A stretch of DNA of 64,000 nucleotides from Galactobacter valiniphilus (lineage in GTDB: Bacteria > Actinomycetota > Actinomycetes > Actinomycetales > Micrococcaceae), in assembly GCF_003575975.1 (NCBI RefSeq), contig NZ_QQXK01000004.1, forward strand, positions 1-64,000. Direction: 5' to 3'. The notes under the pieces are model-generated. The model did no database searches. It saw only the letters and a program-made list of their open reading frames with translations, and was not told the DNA's origin. Made by a program: the position numbers and the translations under genes. Shown here one piece after another: positions 33,381 to 41,671 of the stretch (positions are counted from its first letter, which is position 1; the number at the start of each line of letters is the position of its first letter).

Positions 33381-34411
33381 GCGTCACCCGTCCGTCCGCC
33401 GGGGTGGGCATCGAACAGGTGGCCGCCGAGGCCGGCGTCTCCACCGCCTCCGTCTCCCGCGCGCTCTCCGGGCGGGGCAACGTCTCCGAGCGGATGCGTC
33501 AGCGCGTCCTGGCCGCCGCCGACAAGCTCGGCTACGTCGTCTCCTCGACGGCCTCCTCGCTGGCCTCCGGGCGCACGCGCTCGATCGGCGTGCTCACCCC
33601 GCCGCTGGGCCGCTGGTACTTCTCCCAGCTCGTGGGCGCGGTGACGGACGAGCTGGCGCGCGCCGGCTACGACACCACCCTCTACTCCGTCACCGACGAC
33701 GCCGCGGAGCGCCGCGCGCTCTTCGGCACCGTGGTGCGCCGCCGCCGCGTCGACGCGCTCCTGAGCATCGCCGTGACGCTCGAGGCCGAGGAGCTCGAGT
33801 CCCTGCGCAGGCTGGGCTTGCCGCTGCTGACGGTGGGCGGGCGCATGGAGGACCTCCCGGCGCTGGCCGCGGACGAGGTGGGCATGGCCCGGCTCGCCAC
33901 CGAGCACCTGTTGGGCCTGGGTCACCGGCGCATCGCCTTCCTGGGCGGCACCGAGGAGTTCGACGTCGACTTCCACGTCCCCACCCAGCGCCGTTCCGGC
34001 TGGGAGGAGGCCCTGCTCGGAGCCGGTGTGGAACCCGAGCCGGTGCTCTTCGTCGACGCCGACTTCACGGTGCTCGGCGGGCGCGACGCCTGCCGGGCCC
34101 TCCTGGGCTCCGGCGAGGTGCCCACCGCGATCTTTGCCGCGAGCGACGAGATGGCGATCGGCGCCTGGCTCGCGGCGCAGGAGCTCGGCTTCACGGTGCC
34201 GCGGGACCTGTCCATCGTGGGAATCGACGGCCATCCCCTGGGCGAGGTCTACGGGCTCACGACCGTGACGCAATTTGTGCCGGAGCTCGGGGCCGAGGCG
34301 GCGCGGGCGGTGGTGGAGCACCTCGAGCACGCGGCGCCGCTGGATTCCGTGGCCCCCGCGCGGCACGCGCTCGTTGTGCGGACCTCCACCGCCAGGCCCG
34401 CCCGGCCGTAG
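33377..34411 (+). CDS. LacI family transcriptional regulator of the mal genes
   Basis: A 344-residue repressor. The HTH and hinge are VGIEQVAAEAGVSTASVSRALSGRGNVSERMRQRVLAAADKLGY. The periplasmic-binding-like sensor covers about 65-340, including ASDEMAIGAWLAAQELGFTVPRDLSIVGIDG. The GTG start overlaps the glucosidase stop, so it is made with that enzyme. It is the obvious candidate to bind the two TGCAAACGCTTTCA sites. The effector is probably maltose or a maltodextrin. Confidence 0.93.
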   Translation: MSVTRPSAGVGIEQVAAEAGVSTASVSRALSGRGNVSERMRQRVLAAADKLGYVVSSTASSLASGRTRSIGVLTPPLGRWYFSQLVGAVTDELARAGYDTTLYSVTDDAAERRALFGTVVRRRRVDALLSIAVTLEAEELESLRRLGLPLLTVGGRMEDLPALAADEVGMARLATEHLLGLGHRRIAFLGGTEEFDVDFHVPTQRRSGWEEALLGAGVEPEPVLFVDADFTVLGGRDACRALLGSGEVPTAIFAASDEMAIGAWLAAQELGFTVPRDLSIVGIDGHPLGEVYGLTTVTQFVPELGAEAARAVVEHLEHAAPLDSVAPARHALVVRTSTARPARP

Positions 34412-34497
34412 CCGCAGCTCCCCACCCCGCCCACGCGCCGAGCCCCGCCCCCGCCACGGGCGCCCAGGGAGGCGCAGAGCGACCGCAGCGCGGCGCG

Positions 34498-34503
34498 TAC
34501 CCT
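34498..34503 (+). promoter_or_regulatory. Leaderless -10 box of the GH114 lipoprotein gene
   Basis: TACCCT ends 7 nt before ATG 34511. A GGAGG lies too close to the ATG (2 nt) for normal ribosome binding. Confidence 0.5.
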
Positions 34504-34510
34504 GGAGGCC

Positions 34511-35374
34511 ATGGAACGCCGGGCGCGCGCCGTAGCGGGGACCGGCGCCGCACTGCTCCTGCTGCTCGCCGCCTGCACGCCGGCGAGACCCCCCACCCCG
34601 GACCGGTCGGCCGCCACCCAAGGCCAGCCCGTGACGTTGCCCCCCACCGGCGGCGTCTTCGACTACCAGCTGGGCGGTCCGTCCGAGCGCGTCGCGGAGA
34701 AGGGTCCCGTTCCCACCGTGGTGGAGCGAGACAGCTCCGCCACGGCGCTTCCAGGGGCCTACAACATTTGCTACGTCAACGGATTCCAGACCCAGCCGGA
34801 CGAGACCGAGGCCTGGAAACAGCACTCGGATCTGCTCGCCCAGGACGCCGACGGAGCGCTGCTCGTGGATCCGGAATGGCCGGACGAACACATCCTCGAC
34901 CCGAGTACGCCGTGGCAACGCGAGGGAATCCTCGCCCTCGTCGAACCCGTCATCGCCTCCTGCGCGGAACGCGGCTTCGACGCCGTCGAGATCGACAACC
35001 TGGACACCTTCGAACGCTTCGCCTCCATCGACCGCTCCGGCGCCTTCGCCCTCGCCGCGGACTATGTGAGGGTGGCCCACCGGCATGCCTTGGCCATCGG
35101 GCAGAAGAACGCGGCCGGTGCCACCCAACGGGCCCGCTCCATCGGCTTCGACTTCGCCGTGACCGAGGAGTGCGGCGCCTTTGACGAGTGCGGGGAGTAC
35201 CGGGAGGCTTACGGGGAGCACGTGCTGCAGATCGAATATCCGGGCTCGCTGCAACGCAGCGGGAAAACCTTTGACGAGGTATGCGCGACTCCAGACCGCG
35301 CGCCGCTCACGATCCTCAGGGACGTGGAGCTCGTGCCCGTGGGGCAGGCCGGCCGGCGCTACGAGCAGTGCTAG
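34511..35374 (+). CDS. GH114-like (endo-alpha-1,4-polygalactosaminidase) lipoprotein
   Basis: A 287-residue exported protein. The lipoprotein signal has a hydrophobic run and lipobox LLAAC with Cys22. The catalytic-type domain follows: VFDYQLGG, NICYVNGFQTQPDETEAW, GFDAVEIDNLDTFE (acidic pair), HALAIGQKNAAG, FAVTEECGAF. These are GH114/TIM-barrel family signatures. Known members cleave galactosaminogalactan; the substrate here could be another amino-polysaccharide. It stands alone after the mal regulator. Confidence 0.85.
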   Translation: MERRARAVAGTGAALLLLLAACTPARPPTPDRSAATQGQPVTLPPTGGVFDYQLGGPSERVAEKGPVPTVVERDSSATALPGAYNICYVNGFQTQPDETEAWKQHSDLLAQDADGALLVDPEWPDEHILDPSTPWQREGILALVEPVIASCAERGFDAVEIDNLDTFERFASIDRSGAFALAADYVRVAHRHALAIGQKNAAGATQRARSIGFDFAVTEECGAFDECGEYREAYGEHVLQIEYPGSLQRSGKTFDEVCATPDRAPLTILRDVELVPVGQAGRRYEQC

Positions 35375-35496
35375 CCCGACTCACCTCTGCGTGAACGACC
35401 CGACACCCGGGCCGCGCCCGGCGTCGCACGCTCGCGCGGGGGCCCCGCTGCCGGGCAGGATGGGCCCCACCACCCGCAACCACGCCTGGGAGAGAC

Positions 35497-35961
35497 ATGA
35501 CGAGCACGGCCGACCTATACGACGAGCGCGGCGAGGCCCTGGCCTCCCTCCCCCTGCAGCTGCTGAACCTGGGCGGGCGCGCGGCCTTCGAGGGGCCCAT
35601 CCGTACCGTCCGCTGCTTTGAGGACAACGGCCTCGTGAAGTCGATCTTGGCCACGCCGGGGAACGGCACCGTCCTGGTGGTGGACGGGGCCGGCTCGCCG
35701 AACTCGGCGCTCATGGGCGACATGATCGCGGCCTCCGCCGTGGCCAACGGCTGGGCTGGCGTGGTCATCAACGGGCCCGTGCGCGACCGTGCGGCGCTCG
35801 CGGAACTGGACCTCGGGGTGAAGGCCCTCGGCAGCAACCCCCGCAAGAGCTCCAAGGACGGCGTGGGCGAGGTGGACATCCCGGTGGAGTTCGGCGGCGT
35901 CAGCTTTGTGCCGGGCAAACGCCTGTACTCGGACGAGGACGGAATCCTCGTTGAACGATAG
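35497..35961 (+). CDS. rraA: RraA family protein (RNase E regulator / HMG aldolase fold)
   Basis: A 154-residue protein covering the RraA family: [56 protein letters not shown] and [13 protein letters not shown]. The GxxxxALxGD and RD pair form the aldolase-type active site. In E. coli RraA inhibits RNase E; many homologs are 4-hydroxy-4-methyl-2-oxoglutarate aldolases, and sequence does not separate them. The ribosome site is GGGAGAG. Monocistronic. Confidence 0.9.
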   Translation: MTSTADLYDERGEALASLPLQLLNLGGRAAFEGPIRTVRCFEDNGLVKSILATPGNGTVLVVDGAGSPNSALMGDMIAASAVANGWAGVVINGPVRDRAALAELDLGVKALGSNPRKSSKDGVGEVDIPVEFGGVSFVPGKRLYSDEDGILVER

Positions 35962-36066
35962 CCCCACGGCCGCGCCGCCCCGAACGCGTCACGGAGCCGC
36001 CGCGGTGGCAGACTGAGGCCTGGACCGGGATGCGCCCGGACTTCCGGGCTGATCAGGAGGCCGTGA

Positions 36067-37248
36067 GTGGGGCTGGATAGCGGGCATCCCGAGCGCGTGA
36101 CCCTCTTTGCCGACGGCAAGGCGACGGACCTTGGCGGGGACCTTGCCGGGGCCCTGGAACTGGCCAAGGCGGAGCGCGCGTGGGCGTGGATCGAGGTCCT
36201 GAGCCCCACCGACGAGCAGTGGCATCACCTGACGAGCACGCTCGCGCTGAACCGCCTGGCCGTGGAGGACATGCGCGAGCAGGAACAACGCACCAAGCTC
36301 GACCGTTACGGGCAGCACGCCTTCATGGTGCTCCACCCCGCGCGCTACGACGACGCCGCCGAGGAGGTGAGCCTCGGCGAGCTGGACATCTACCTGGGGC
36401 GGGACTTCCTGATCACCCGGCGTTCGCCGACCACGCCGCCGCCCACCGAGGCGTTGGAACGGGTGAAGGCCTCCCCGGCGCTAGCGACGCTGGGACCGCG
36501 CGGGGCGGGCTACGCCCTGCTCGACGACGTGGTGGACGGCTACCAGCCGGTCCTGGACGGCCTGGCCGAGGACATCGACCAGATCGACGACTCGCTCTTC
36601 TCGCGCTCCGAGGACGATGTTGCCGCCCGCATCTACAAGCTCTCGCGGCAGGTGGGGCGCTTCCAGCGCGCGGTCTCCCCGCTGGAGACGCTGCTGACGA
36701 CGGCCCGGAAGTCCCTCTCGGGGACCGATCCCCTGCTCCTGCTCGGCGAGGGCGGCACCGCGGCCCACGGGCGCTCGCCGGAGGCGGATTCCCCCGGCTG
36801 GGCCGAGGCAGGGCCCGGAGCGGGGCCAGCCACGGCGGCGACTCCCGACCCGGCCCGCCCCACCGACGACGCCGCCCGCGGCGGCGAGCACCGGCGTCGT
36901 CGGGCACTTCTTGAGGCCCTCCTGCGGGACGTCCAGGACCACGCGCGGCGCGTGGATGCCCACGCCGCCGAGATGCACTCGACCCTGAACAACGCGCTCT
37001 CGCTCGCCATGACGCTCGCCTCCGAGCGGGCCACCGAGGTCTCGCTCGAGCAGAGCGTGCAGGCCAAGAAGGTGTCCTCCTGGGCCGCCATCTTCGCCGT
37101 CCCCACCGTGCTGGCTGGCGTGTGGGGCATGAACTTCAGGTTCATGCCGGAACTGGAACAGGCCTGGGGTTACCCGGCCGCCGTGGCCACCATGACCGCC
37201 GCGTGCGTGGGCCTCTACGCCGCCTTCAAGAAGAGGAACTGGCTATGA
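36067..37248 (+). CDS. corA: CorA family magnesium/cobalt transporter
   Basis: A 393-residue CorA-type channel. The cytoplasmic alpha/beta domain and long helix precede two C-terminal spans. The signature GMNFRFMPEL joins them at about residue 355, and the basic tail FKKRNWL is typical. A Gly/Pro/Ala-rich insert of about 50 residues (near 230-280) breaks the long helix and is not in standard CorA. The GTG start has a perfect AGGAGG. The stop overlaps the next start (ATGA). Confidence 0.93.
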   Translation: MGLDSGHPERVTLFADGKATDLGGDLAGALELAKAERAWAWIEVLSPTDEQWHHLTSTLALNRLAVEDMREQEQRTKLDRYGQHAFMVLHPARYDDAAEEVSLGELDIYLGRDFLITRRSPTTPPPTEALERVKASPALATLGPRGAGYALLDDVVDGYQPVLDGLAEDIDQIDDSLFSRSEDDVAARIYKLSRQVGRFQRAVSPLETLLTTARKSLSGTDPLLLLGEGGTAAHGRSPEADSPGWAEAGPGAGPATAATPDPARPTDDAARGGEHRRRRALLEALLRDVQDHARRVDAHAAEMHSTLNNALSLAMTLASERATEVSLEQSVQAKKVSSWAAIFAVPTVLAGVWGMNFRFMPELEQAWGYPAAVATMTAACVGLYAAFKKRNWL

Positions 37249-37949
37249 CCGCACTGATCAACTCCCGCGTGGTGGTCCCGGGGCTCGTCTACCGTTCGGC
37301 CGCGCCGTACGGGCTCGGGGCGCCGCAACTGCACGAGGTCGTGGACGCGCTTGGCCTGCGCGCCGTGGCCGATCTGCGCGGGCAGCGCGAGCGCGTCCTG
37401 GCGCCGTGGGCAGGGCTCGAGGAGGCCGGCGTGGAGTACGTCGACGTGGCCATGGACGCCTCAGCCGACGAGTCGGCGCTGGCCCTGGAGACCGCCGAGG
37501 ACCTCGGCCAGCTCTACCTCGAGTGGCTGGATCTGAAGCGCGAAACCGTGGCGCGGGCGCTCAGCCCGCTCGCCGAGGGGACGCCCACGCTCTTTCAGTG
37601 CGCGGCGGGCAAGGACCGCACGGGCATGCTGGCGGCGCTCGCCGGGATGCTGGCCGGGCACTCGCGCGAGCAGATCATCGCGGACTATGCCCTGACCGGG
37701 CAGAACATGCAGCAGGTGAAGGCAGCGATGTTCGAGGCCTACCGGCCGCTTGTCTCCGCGGCGCAGCTGGCGCACCTCGCGGAGGCCAATGCGCCCATCA
37801 TCATGTCCGCGCCCGAGGACGCCATGGCGGTGTTCATCGACGGGGTCGAGGGCGAGTACGGCGGCGTGGGCGGCTTCCTCAACTCCACGCGCATGCACCC
37901 GGCCAAGGCGTTTGCGATCCGCGAGAACCTGGAGCGCGCCGCGGGCTGA
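37245..37949 (+). CDS. Tyrosine-protein phosphatase (PtpB-like)
   Basis: A 234-residue phosphatase. The P-loop is CAAGKDRTGM (C-x5-R), preceded by AVADLRGQRER and followed by YALTGQNM. The lysine and aspartate inside the loop are typical of the dual-specificity/PtpB branch, which can act on phosphotyrosine and phosphoinositides. Its ATG overlaps the corA stop (ATGA), so it is translationally coupled to the Mg2+ channel. No functional link between the two is known to me. Confidence 0.92.
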   Translation: MTALINSRVVVPGLVYRSAAPYGLGAPQLHEVVDALGLRAVADLRGQRERVLAPWAGLEEAGVEYVDVAMDASADESALALETAEDLGQLYLEWLDLKRETVARALSPLAEGTPTLFQCAAGKDRTGMLAALAGMLAGHSREQIIADYALTGQNMQQVKAAMFEAYRPLVSAAQLAHLAEANAPIIMSAPEDAMAVFIDGVEGEYGGVGGFLNSTRMHPAKAFAIRENLERAAG

Positions 37950-37985
37950 GCCGCCTCCACGGATCCGGGCGATCCGGCTCGAAAC

Positions 37986-38040
37986 GCCCGACGGCGGTCG
38001 GTGACCTTTTCGCTGAAAAGGTCACCGACCGCCGTCGGGC
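37986..38040. terminator. Perfect 25-bp-arm bidirectional terminator
   Basis: Arms 37986-38010 and 38016-38040 are perfectly complementary around a 5-nt loop; the inner end is TTTT/AAAA. It lies between the convergent phosphatase and FMN reductase genes. Confidence 0.8.
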
Positions 38041-38060
38041 ATCGGTGGGGAACCTGGTGT

Positions 38061-38729
38061 TTAGAGCGTGCCGGCGTGGCCCTTCAGGAGGGTCGCGAAG
38101 TCCGGCGTGGCGCCGAGCGAGTTGCCGGAGACGCGGCGCGTGAGGTCGGAATCCGACTGCACGAAACCCGCCACGGCGTTGCCCGCCTGCATCATCTGGG
38201 TGGTGAGCTCGCTTGCCGCCTGGCGCACGCGCCCGGCCAGGCCGGAGCCCTCCGCTCCATCGCCGAAGTCGTCCGTCGCGGCGAAGACGCCGGTGGGCAT
38301 CGTCAGCGCGTGGAGGTAGGCGAAGAGCGGGCGCAGCGCGTGCTCCAGGACGAGCGAGTGGCGCGGCGTGCCGGCCGTGGCAGCCACGATGGTGGGCACA
38401 TTGCGCAGCGTGTCCGGGTCCAGGATGTCGAAGAACATCTTGAATAGGCCGGAGTAACTGGCCGTGAACACCGGCGTGACCGCCACGAGGCCGTCGGCCG
38501 TCGCGAGGATCTCGCGGGCCGCCGCCACCTTGGGGGTGGGCAGGCCGCCCGTGACCATGGTGGTGGCCAGGTCCTGGGCGAGGTCGCGCAGCTCGATGAT
38601 CTCGATCTTCACGCTCTCGCCGCGGGCCGAGACCTGCGCCTTGACGGCGTCGGCCAGCAGGTCAGCGAGGATGCGCGTGCTGGAAGGCTGGGACAGGCCG
38701 GCGGTGACGACGGCGACGGTCAGGCTCAC
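38061..38729 (-). CDS. NADPH-dependent FMN reductase (CE1759-like)
   Basis: A 222-residue flavodoxin-fold reductase. The N-terminal phosphate loop is VVTAGLSQPSSTRILAD, then VAVTPVFTASYSGLFKMFFD, then VAATAGTPRHS. It supplies reduced flavin to a partner monooxygenase. The GTG start at 38729 overlaps the TGA (38726-38728) that ends the extended frame of the upstream LLM gene, showing that the two were a coupled pair (CE1758/CE1759 type). Confidence 0.9.
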   Translation of the reverse strand: MSLTVAVVTAGLSQPSSTRILADLLADAVKAQVSARGESVKIEIIELRDLAQDLATTMVTGGLPTPKVAAAREILATADGLVAVTPVFTASYSGLFKMFFDILDPDTLRNVPTIVAATAGTPRHSLVLEHALRPLFAYLHALTMPTGVFAATDDFGDGAEGSGLAGRVRQAASELTTQMMQAGNAVAGFVQSDSDLTRRVSGNSLGATPDFATLLKGHAGTL

Positions 38730-38884
38730 TTGGATTCGGCCTTCTTGGCGGCTTCCTCGGCCTGCGCGGCGCGGGCCACGGGCGAGGAGATGACCTGGCG
38801 GTAGTCGGCGTCGGCCGGGAGGGCCGCGAGCTCCTCGTGGCTCGGGGCGTTCGATCGCACGCCGGCGGGGCGGCGAGCCTCGAA

Positions 38885-39886
38885 CTACTTGCGCAGCACG
38901 GGGACGACCTCCTTGCCGAGGAGCTCGATCTGCTCCAGGACAACCTCCTCGGGCAGGCCGGCGTGATCCAGCAGGAAGAGCTGGCGCTGGTAGTCGCCCA
39001 CCTGATCGGCGAAGCCGAGGTAGCGCTCGATGACCTGCTCGGGCGTGCCCACCGTCAGCGGCGTCATCTTGGTGAAGTCCTCCATGGAGGGGCCGTGACC
39101 GTAGACGGGCGCGTTGTCGAAGTAGGGGCGGAAGAAGTCCTTGGCCTTCTTCTCGGTCTCCGCCATGAACGCCTGGCCACCGAGGCCCACGATCGCGTTC
39201 TCCTTGGCGCCGTGGCCGTATATCTCGTAGCGCTCGCGGTAGAGCTTGACCATCTGGGCGGTGTGCTCGATGTTCCAGAAGATGTTGTTGTGGAAGAAGC
39301 CGTCGCCGTAGAAGGCCGCCTGCTCGGCGATCTCGGGCGAGCGGATGGAGCCGTGCCACACGAAGGGCGCGGTGTCATCCAGCGGGCGCGGGGCCAGCGT
39401 GAAGCCGTGCAGCGGGGTGCGGAACTGGCCCTCCCAGTCCACGACCTCCTCGCGCCAGATCTTGCGCAGCAGGTGGTAGTTCTCGATGGCGAGCGGGATG
39501 CCCTGGCGGATGTCCTTGCCGAACCAGGGGTACACGGGGCCCGTGTTGCCGCGGCCCATCATGAGGTCAACGCGGCCGTCGGAGACGTGCTGCAGCATGG
39601 CGAAGTCCTCGGCGATGAGCACCGGGTCGTTCGTGGTGATCAGCGTGGTGGACGTGGTGAGCTTGATCTTCTCGGTCTTGGCAGCGATCCACGCGAGGTT
39701 GGTCGTGGGGCTGGAGACTACGAACGGCGGGTTGTGGTGCTCGCCCTGCGCAAAGACGTCGAGGCCGACTTCCTCGGCCTTGAGCGCGTACTTGCGAATG
39801 GACTGCAGGCGCTCGCGCTCGGTCTGAGACTTACGACCGGTCGGGTCCGGGGTCAGATCGCCCACGGTGAAGATGCCGAACTCCAT
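38885..39886 (-). CDS. LLM class flavin-dependent oxidoreductase, C-terminus cut by an amber codon
   Basis: A luciferase-like monooxygenase of 333 residues to TAG at 38885-38887. The core includes FGIFTVGDLTPDPTG, VFAQGEHHNPPF, GRVDLMMGRGNTGPVYPWFG and FVWHGSIRSPEIAEQAAFYG. After the TAG the frame stays open for 52 codons (FEARRPAGVRSNAPSHEEL onward) to TGA 38726, which overlaps the FMN reductase start. The original protein was therefore probably about 386 residues. The catalytic barrel is intact, so the truncated form may work. It uses FMNH2 from the next gene. Confidence 0.88.
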   Translation of the reverse strand: MEFGIFTVGDLTPDPTGRKSQTERERLQSIRKYALKAEEVGLDVFAQGEHHNPPFVVSSPTTNLAWIAAKTEKIKLTTSTTLITTNDPVLIAEDFAMLQHVSDGRVDLMMGRGNTGPVYPWFGKDIRQGIPLAIENYHLLRKIWREEVVDWEGQFRTPLHGFTLAPRPLDDTAPFVWHGSIRSPEIAEQAAFYGDGFFHNNIFWNIEHTAQMVKLYRERYEIYGHGAKENAIVGLGGQAFMAETEKKAKDFFRPYFDNAPVYGHGPSMEDFTKMTPLTVGTPEQVIERYLGFADQVGDYQRQLFLLDHAGLPEEVVLEQIELLGKEVVPVLRK

Positions 39887-39929
39887 GTCCGTCTCCCTGC
39901 TCTCTCGGACGTTCCCCACGTCCAGGTGA

Positions 39930-39946
39930 TTGATACGTCAACTATA
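39930..39946. promoter_or_regulatory. Promoter and operator-like palindrome of the LLM/FMN reductase pair
   Basis: TATAGT on minus (39941-39946) is a good -10, with about 48 nt of leader to the LLM ATG, which has a GGGAGA ribosome site. TTGA-TACG-TCAA at 39930-39941 overlaps the likely start of transcription. A repressor site is inferred only. Confidence 0.45.
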
Positions 39947-40000
39947 ACCGCGACGACCCCACTTGTCATTCCGTGAGCTTGCTCACCCGCCGAGCGCGGT

Positions 40001-40006
40001 TAGGAT
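40001..40006 (+). promoter_or_regulatory. -10 box of the first exported CPF-family gene
   Basis: TAGGAT gives a leader of about 37 nt to ATG 40050, which has GGGGGGA upstream. The palindrome GTGAGC-TT-GCTCAC (39973-39986) lies just upstream and may be an operator. Confidence 0.45.
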
Positions 40007-40049
40007 CACGTGTGCCGGCGCGCGGCGCGCATCGATGGGGGGACACAGC

Positions 40050-41612
40050 ATGAACCAAGAGGAATGGCTGGCGGAGCGCCGCCGGCTCGGCCTGCCCGCC
40101 GACCCCGCCAAGGACTTCCCGCCCGCGTATCGCGAGGACCCCCAGGCCATCAAGAGCCGCTTTGCCCCGCCAGGCGGGCGGCAGGGCCAGTCGCGGCGCG
40201 CTCCCACCACCGGCACGACGCCGGGCGGCGCCTCCGGGGCGCGCCCCTCCACCCAGCGCACCCCCGGGGCAACGGGCCCGCAGGCCGCGGCCGCCGAGCA
40301 GGCCCAGCTCGAAGAGCAGCTGGCCCGCCTCGCCGCGGCGGCACGCAGCGTCACCCAGCGCCCGGCCCAGGCCGCGCGCCAGGCACCGGTCGCCGGCGCC
40401 GCCCCCACCGCCGGCACCGCCCAGGCCCCCGGCGCCCGGCCGGCGCCCGCGCACCCAGGCCACCCCGCGCCGTCGGGCACCTCCTTCTCCCCCGCGCCTG
40501 GACCGCGTGCCGCCATCCCCGCCAGCACCCGCCCCAAGAAGAAGGCCAGCCCGCTCGGCACGATCGTGGGTCTCCTCGTGGTGGGCGGCGTGGTCTTGGC
40601 CGGACCCCTCAACTCGATCTTCGACGACGCCAGCTCCGGCGTCTCGGGCCTGCCCTGGGACGACTCGAGCGACGATGACGACACCGGCGACTGGACCTAC
40701 TCCGGCGAGCTCGACCTGGAGACCCAGGACCCCGAGCTCGCCGACACCGTCACCTCGCTCATGGACGGGCTCCTCGCGGGGGAGCCGGCGGCCGTCAAGA
40801 CCCTGGTCGGCGCCAAGGGCGTGTACCTCTCGACCCTCACGCCGGCCTCCGCGCGCCTGGTCATGGGCGAGGACGCGAGCTTCGAGGTCACCGACTCCTC
40901 GGTGTTCAGCACGAGCGCCACGGTGACGGGCGAGTACTACAGCGGCGAGGACTACATCACCCTCAACCTACGTTTCACGCGCGCGGACGACGGCGCCGAG
41001 TGGGTCGCCGAGAAGCTCGCCTTCCCGGAGATCGACGCCGGCGACCTCCCCAACGAAACCACCAAGATCAACGGCGTGCCGGTGAACGTCTCGGCGCTGA
41101 AGAAGGCCGATCTCCCGGTGGCGGTCTGGCCGGGGACGGTGTCGGTCAGCCTGGCCAAGAGCAAGTACACCGCCTGGCGAGAGAACCCGGTCACGGCCTC
41201 GGCGACACGCGCGGTGTCCTCCGGCGGGGTCGCCAGCTCCGTGTTCGTCTCCCCGCGGGGGGAGCGCACCGCCGCGTTCAAGAAGGAGACCCTGGCGGCG
41301 GCCCGGGCCAACTACGAGCGTTGCCTCAGGCTCACCGACCTGGTCCTCAAGAACTGCCCCTTCAGCGTCAACGCGAGCGGCGTAAGCCAGCCCCGCAACA
41401 TCAGGTATCGCCAGACCAAGGACCCCGGGACGCCGCACCTCGTCGGCTCCATCGGCTCGGAACGCGTCGTCGGCGGCAACGGACGGGTCTCCGTGAGCGG
41501 CACCGGCCGCTACGCCGGTGAGCCGACCACCCTGGAAGGGAACCTCTCCGTGACGTTCAACGGCACCGTGACCGTCAGGAACAACAAGATCGTCTACACC
41601 GAGGGCGGCTGA
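40050..41612 (+). CDS. Membrane-anchored exported protein, CPF-motif family (paralog A)
   Basis: A 520-residue protein of unknown function. A disordered Pro/Ala/Gln-rich cytoplasmic part (1-165) is followed by one span (about 168-190, GTIVGLLVVGGVVLAGPL) and an acidic linker (SSDDDDTGD). The extracellular part has two related modules. The C-terminal module has two cysteines in ANYERCLRL and LKNCPFSV, and ends in repeated beta strands with SVSGTGRY. The same layout and the CPF motif recur in the protein encoded at 46661, so they are distant paralogs. No enzyme motif is visible. Confidence 0.82.
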   Translation: MNQEEWLAERRRLGLPADPAKDFPPAYREDPQAIKSRFAPPGGRQGQSRRAPTTGTTPGGASGARPSTQRTPGATGPQAAAAEQAQLEEQLARLAAAARSVTQRPAQAARQAPVAGAAPTAGTAQAPGARPAPAHPGHPAPSGTSFSPAPGPRAAIPASTRPKKKASPLGTIVGLLVVGGVVLAGPLNSIFDDASSGVSGLPWDDSSDDDDTGDWTYSGELDLETQDPELADTVTSLMDGLLAGEPAAVKTLVGAKGVYLSTLTPASARLVMGEDASFEVTDSSVFSTSATVTGEYYSGEDYITLNLRFTRADDGAEWVAEKLAFPEIDAGDLPNETTKINGVPVNVSALKKADLPVAVWPGTVSVSLAKSKYTAWRENPVTASATRAVSSGGVASSVFVSPRGERTAAFKKETLAAARANYERCLRLTDLVLKNCPFSVNASGVSQPRNIRYRQTKDPGTPHLVGSIGSERVVGGNGRVSVSGTGRYAGEPTTLEGNLSVTFNGTVTVRNNKIVYTEGG

Positions 41613-41633
41613 GCCGCCCGTGGGCGGACACCC

Positions 41634-41665
41634 GGCGGGGCCGGCACCGAGGTGCCGGCCCCGCC
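41634..41665. terminator. Bidirectional terminator
   Basis: Perfect 15-base arms (41634-41648 and 41651-41665, GGCGGGGCCGGCACC) with a 2-nt gap, between convergent genes. Confidence 0.75.
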
Positions 41666-41671
41666 GTCGTC

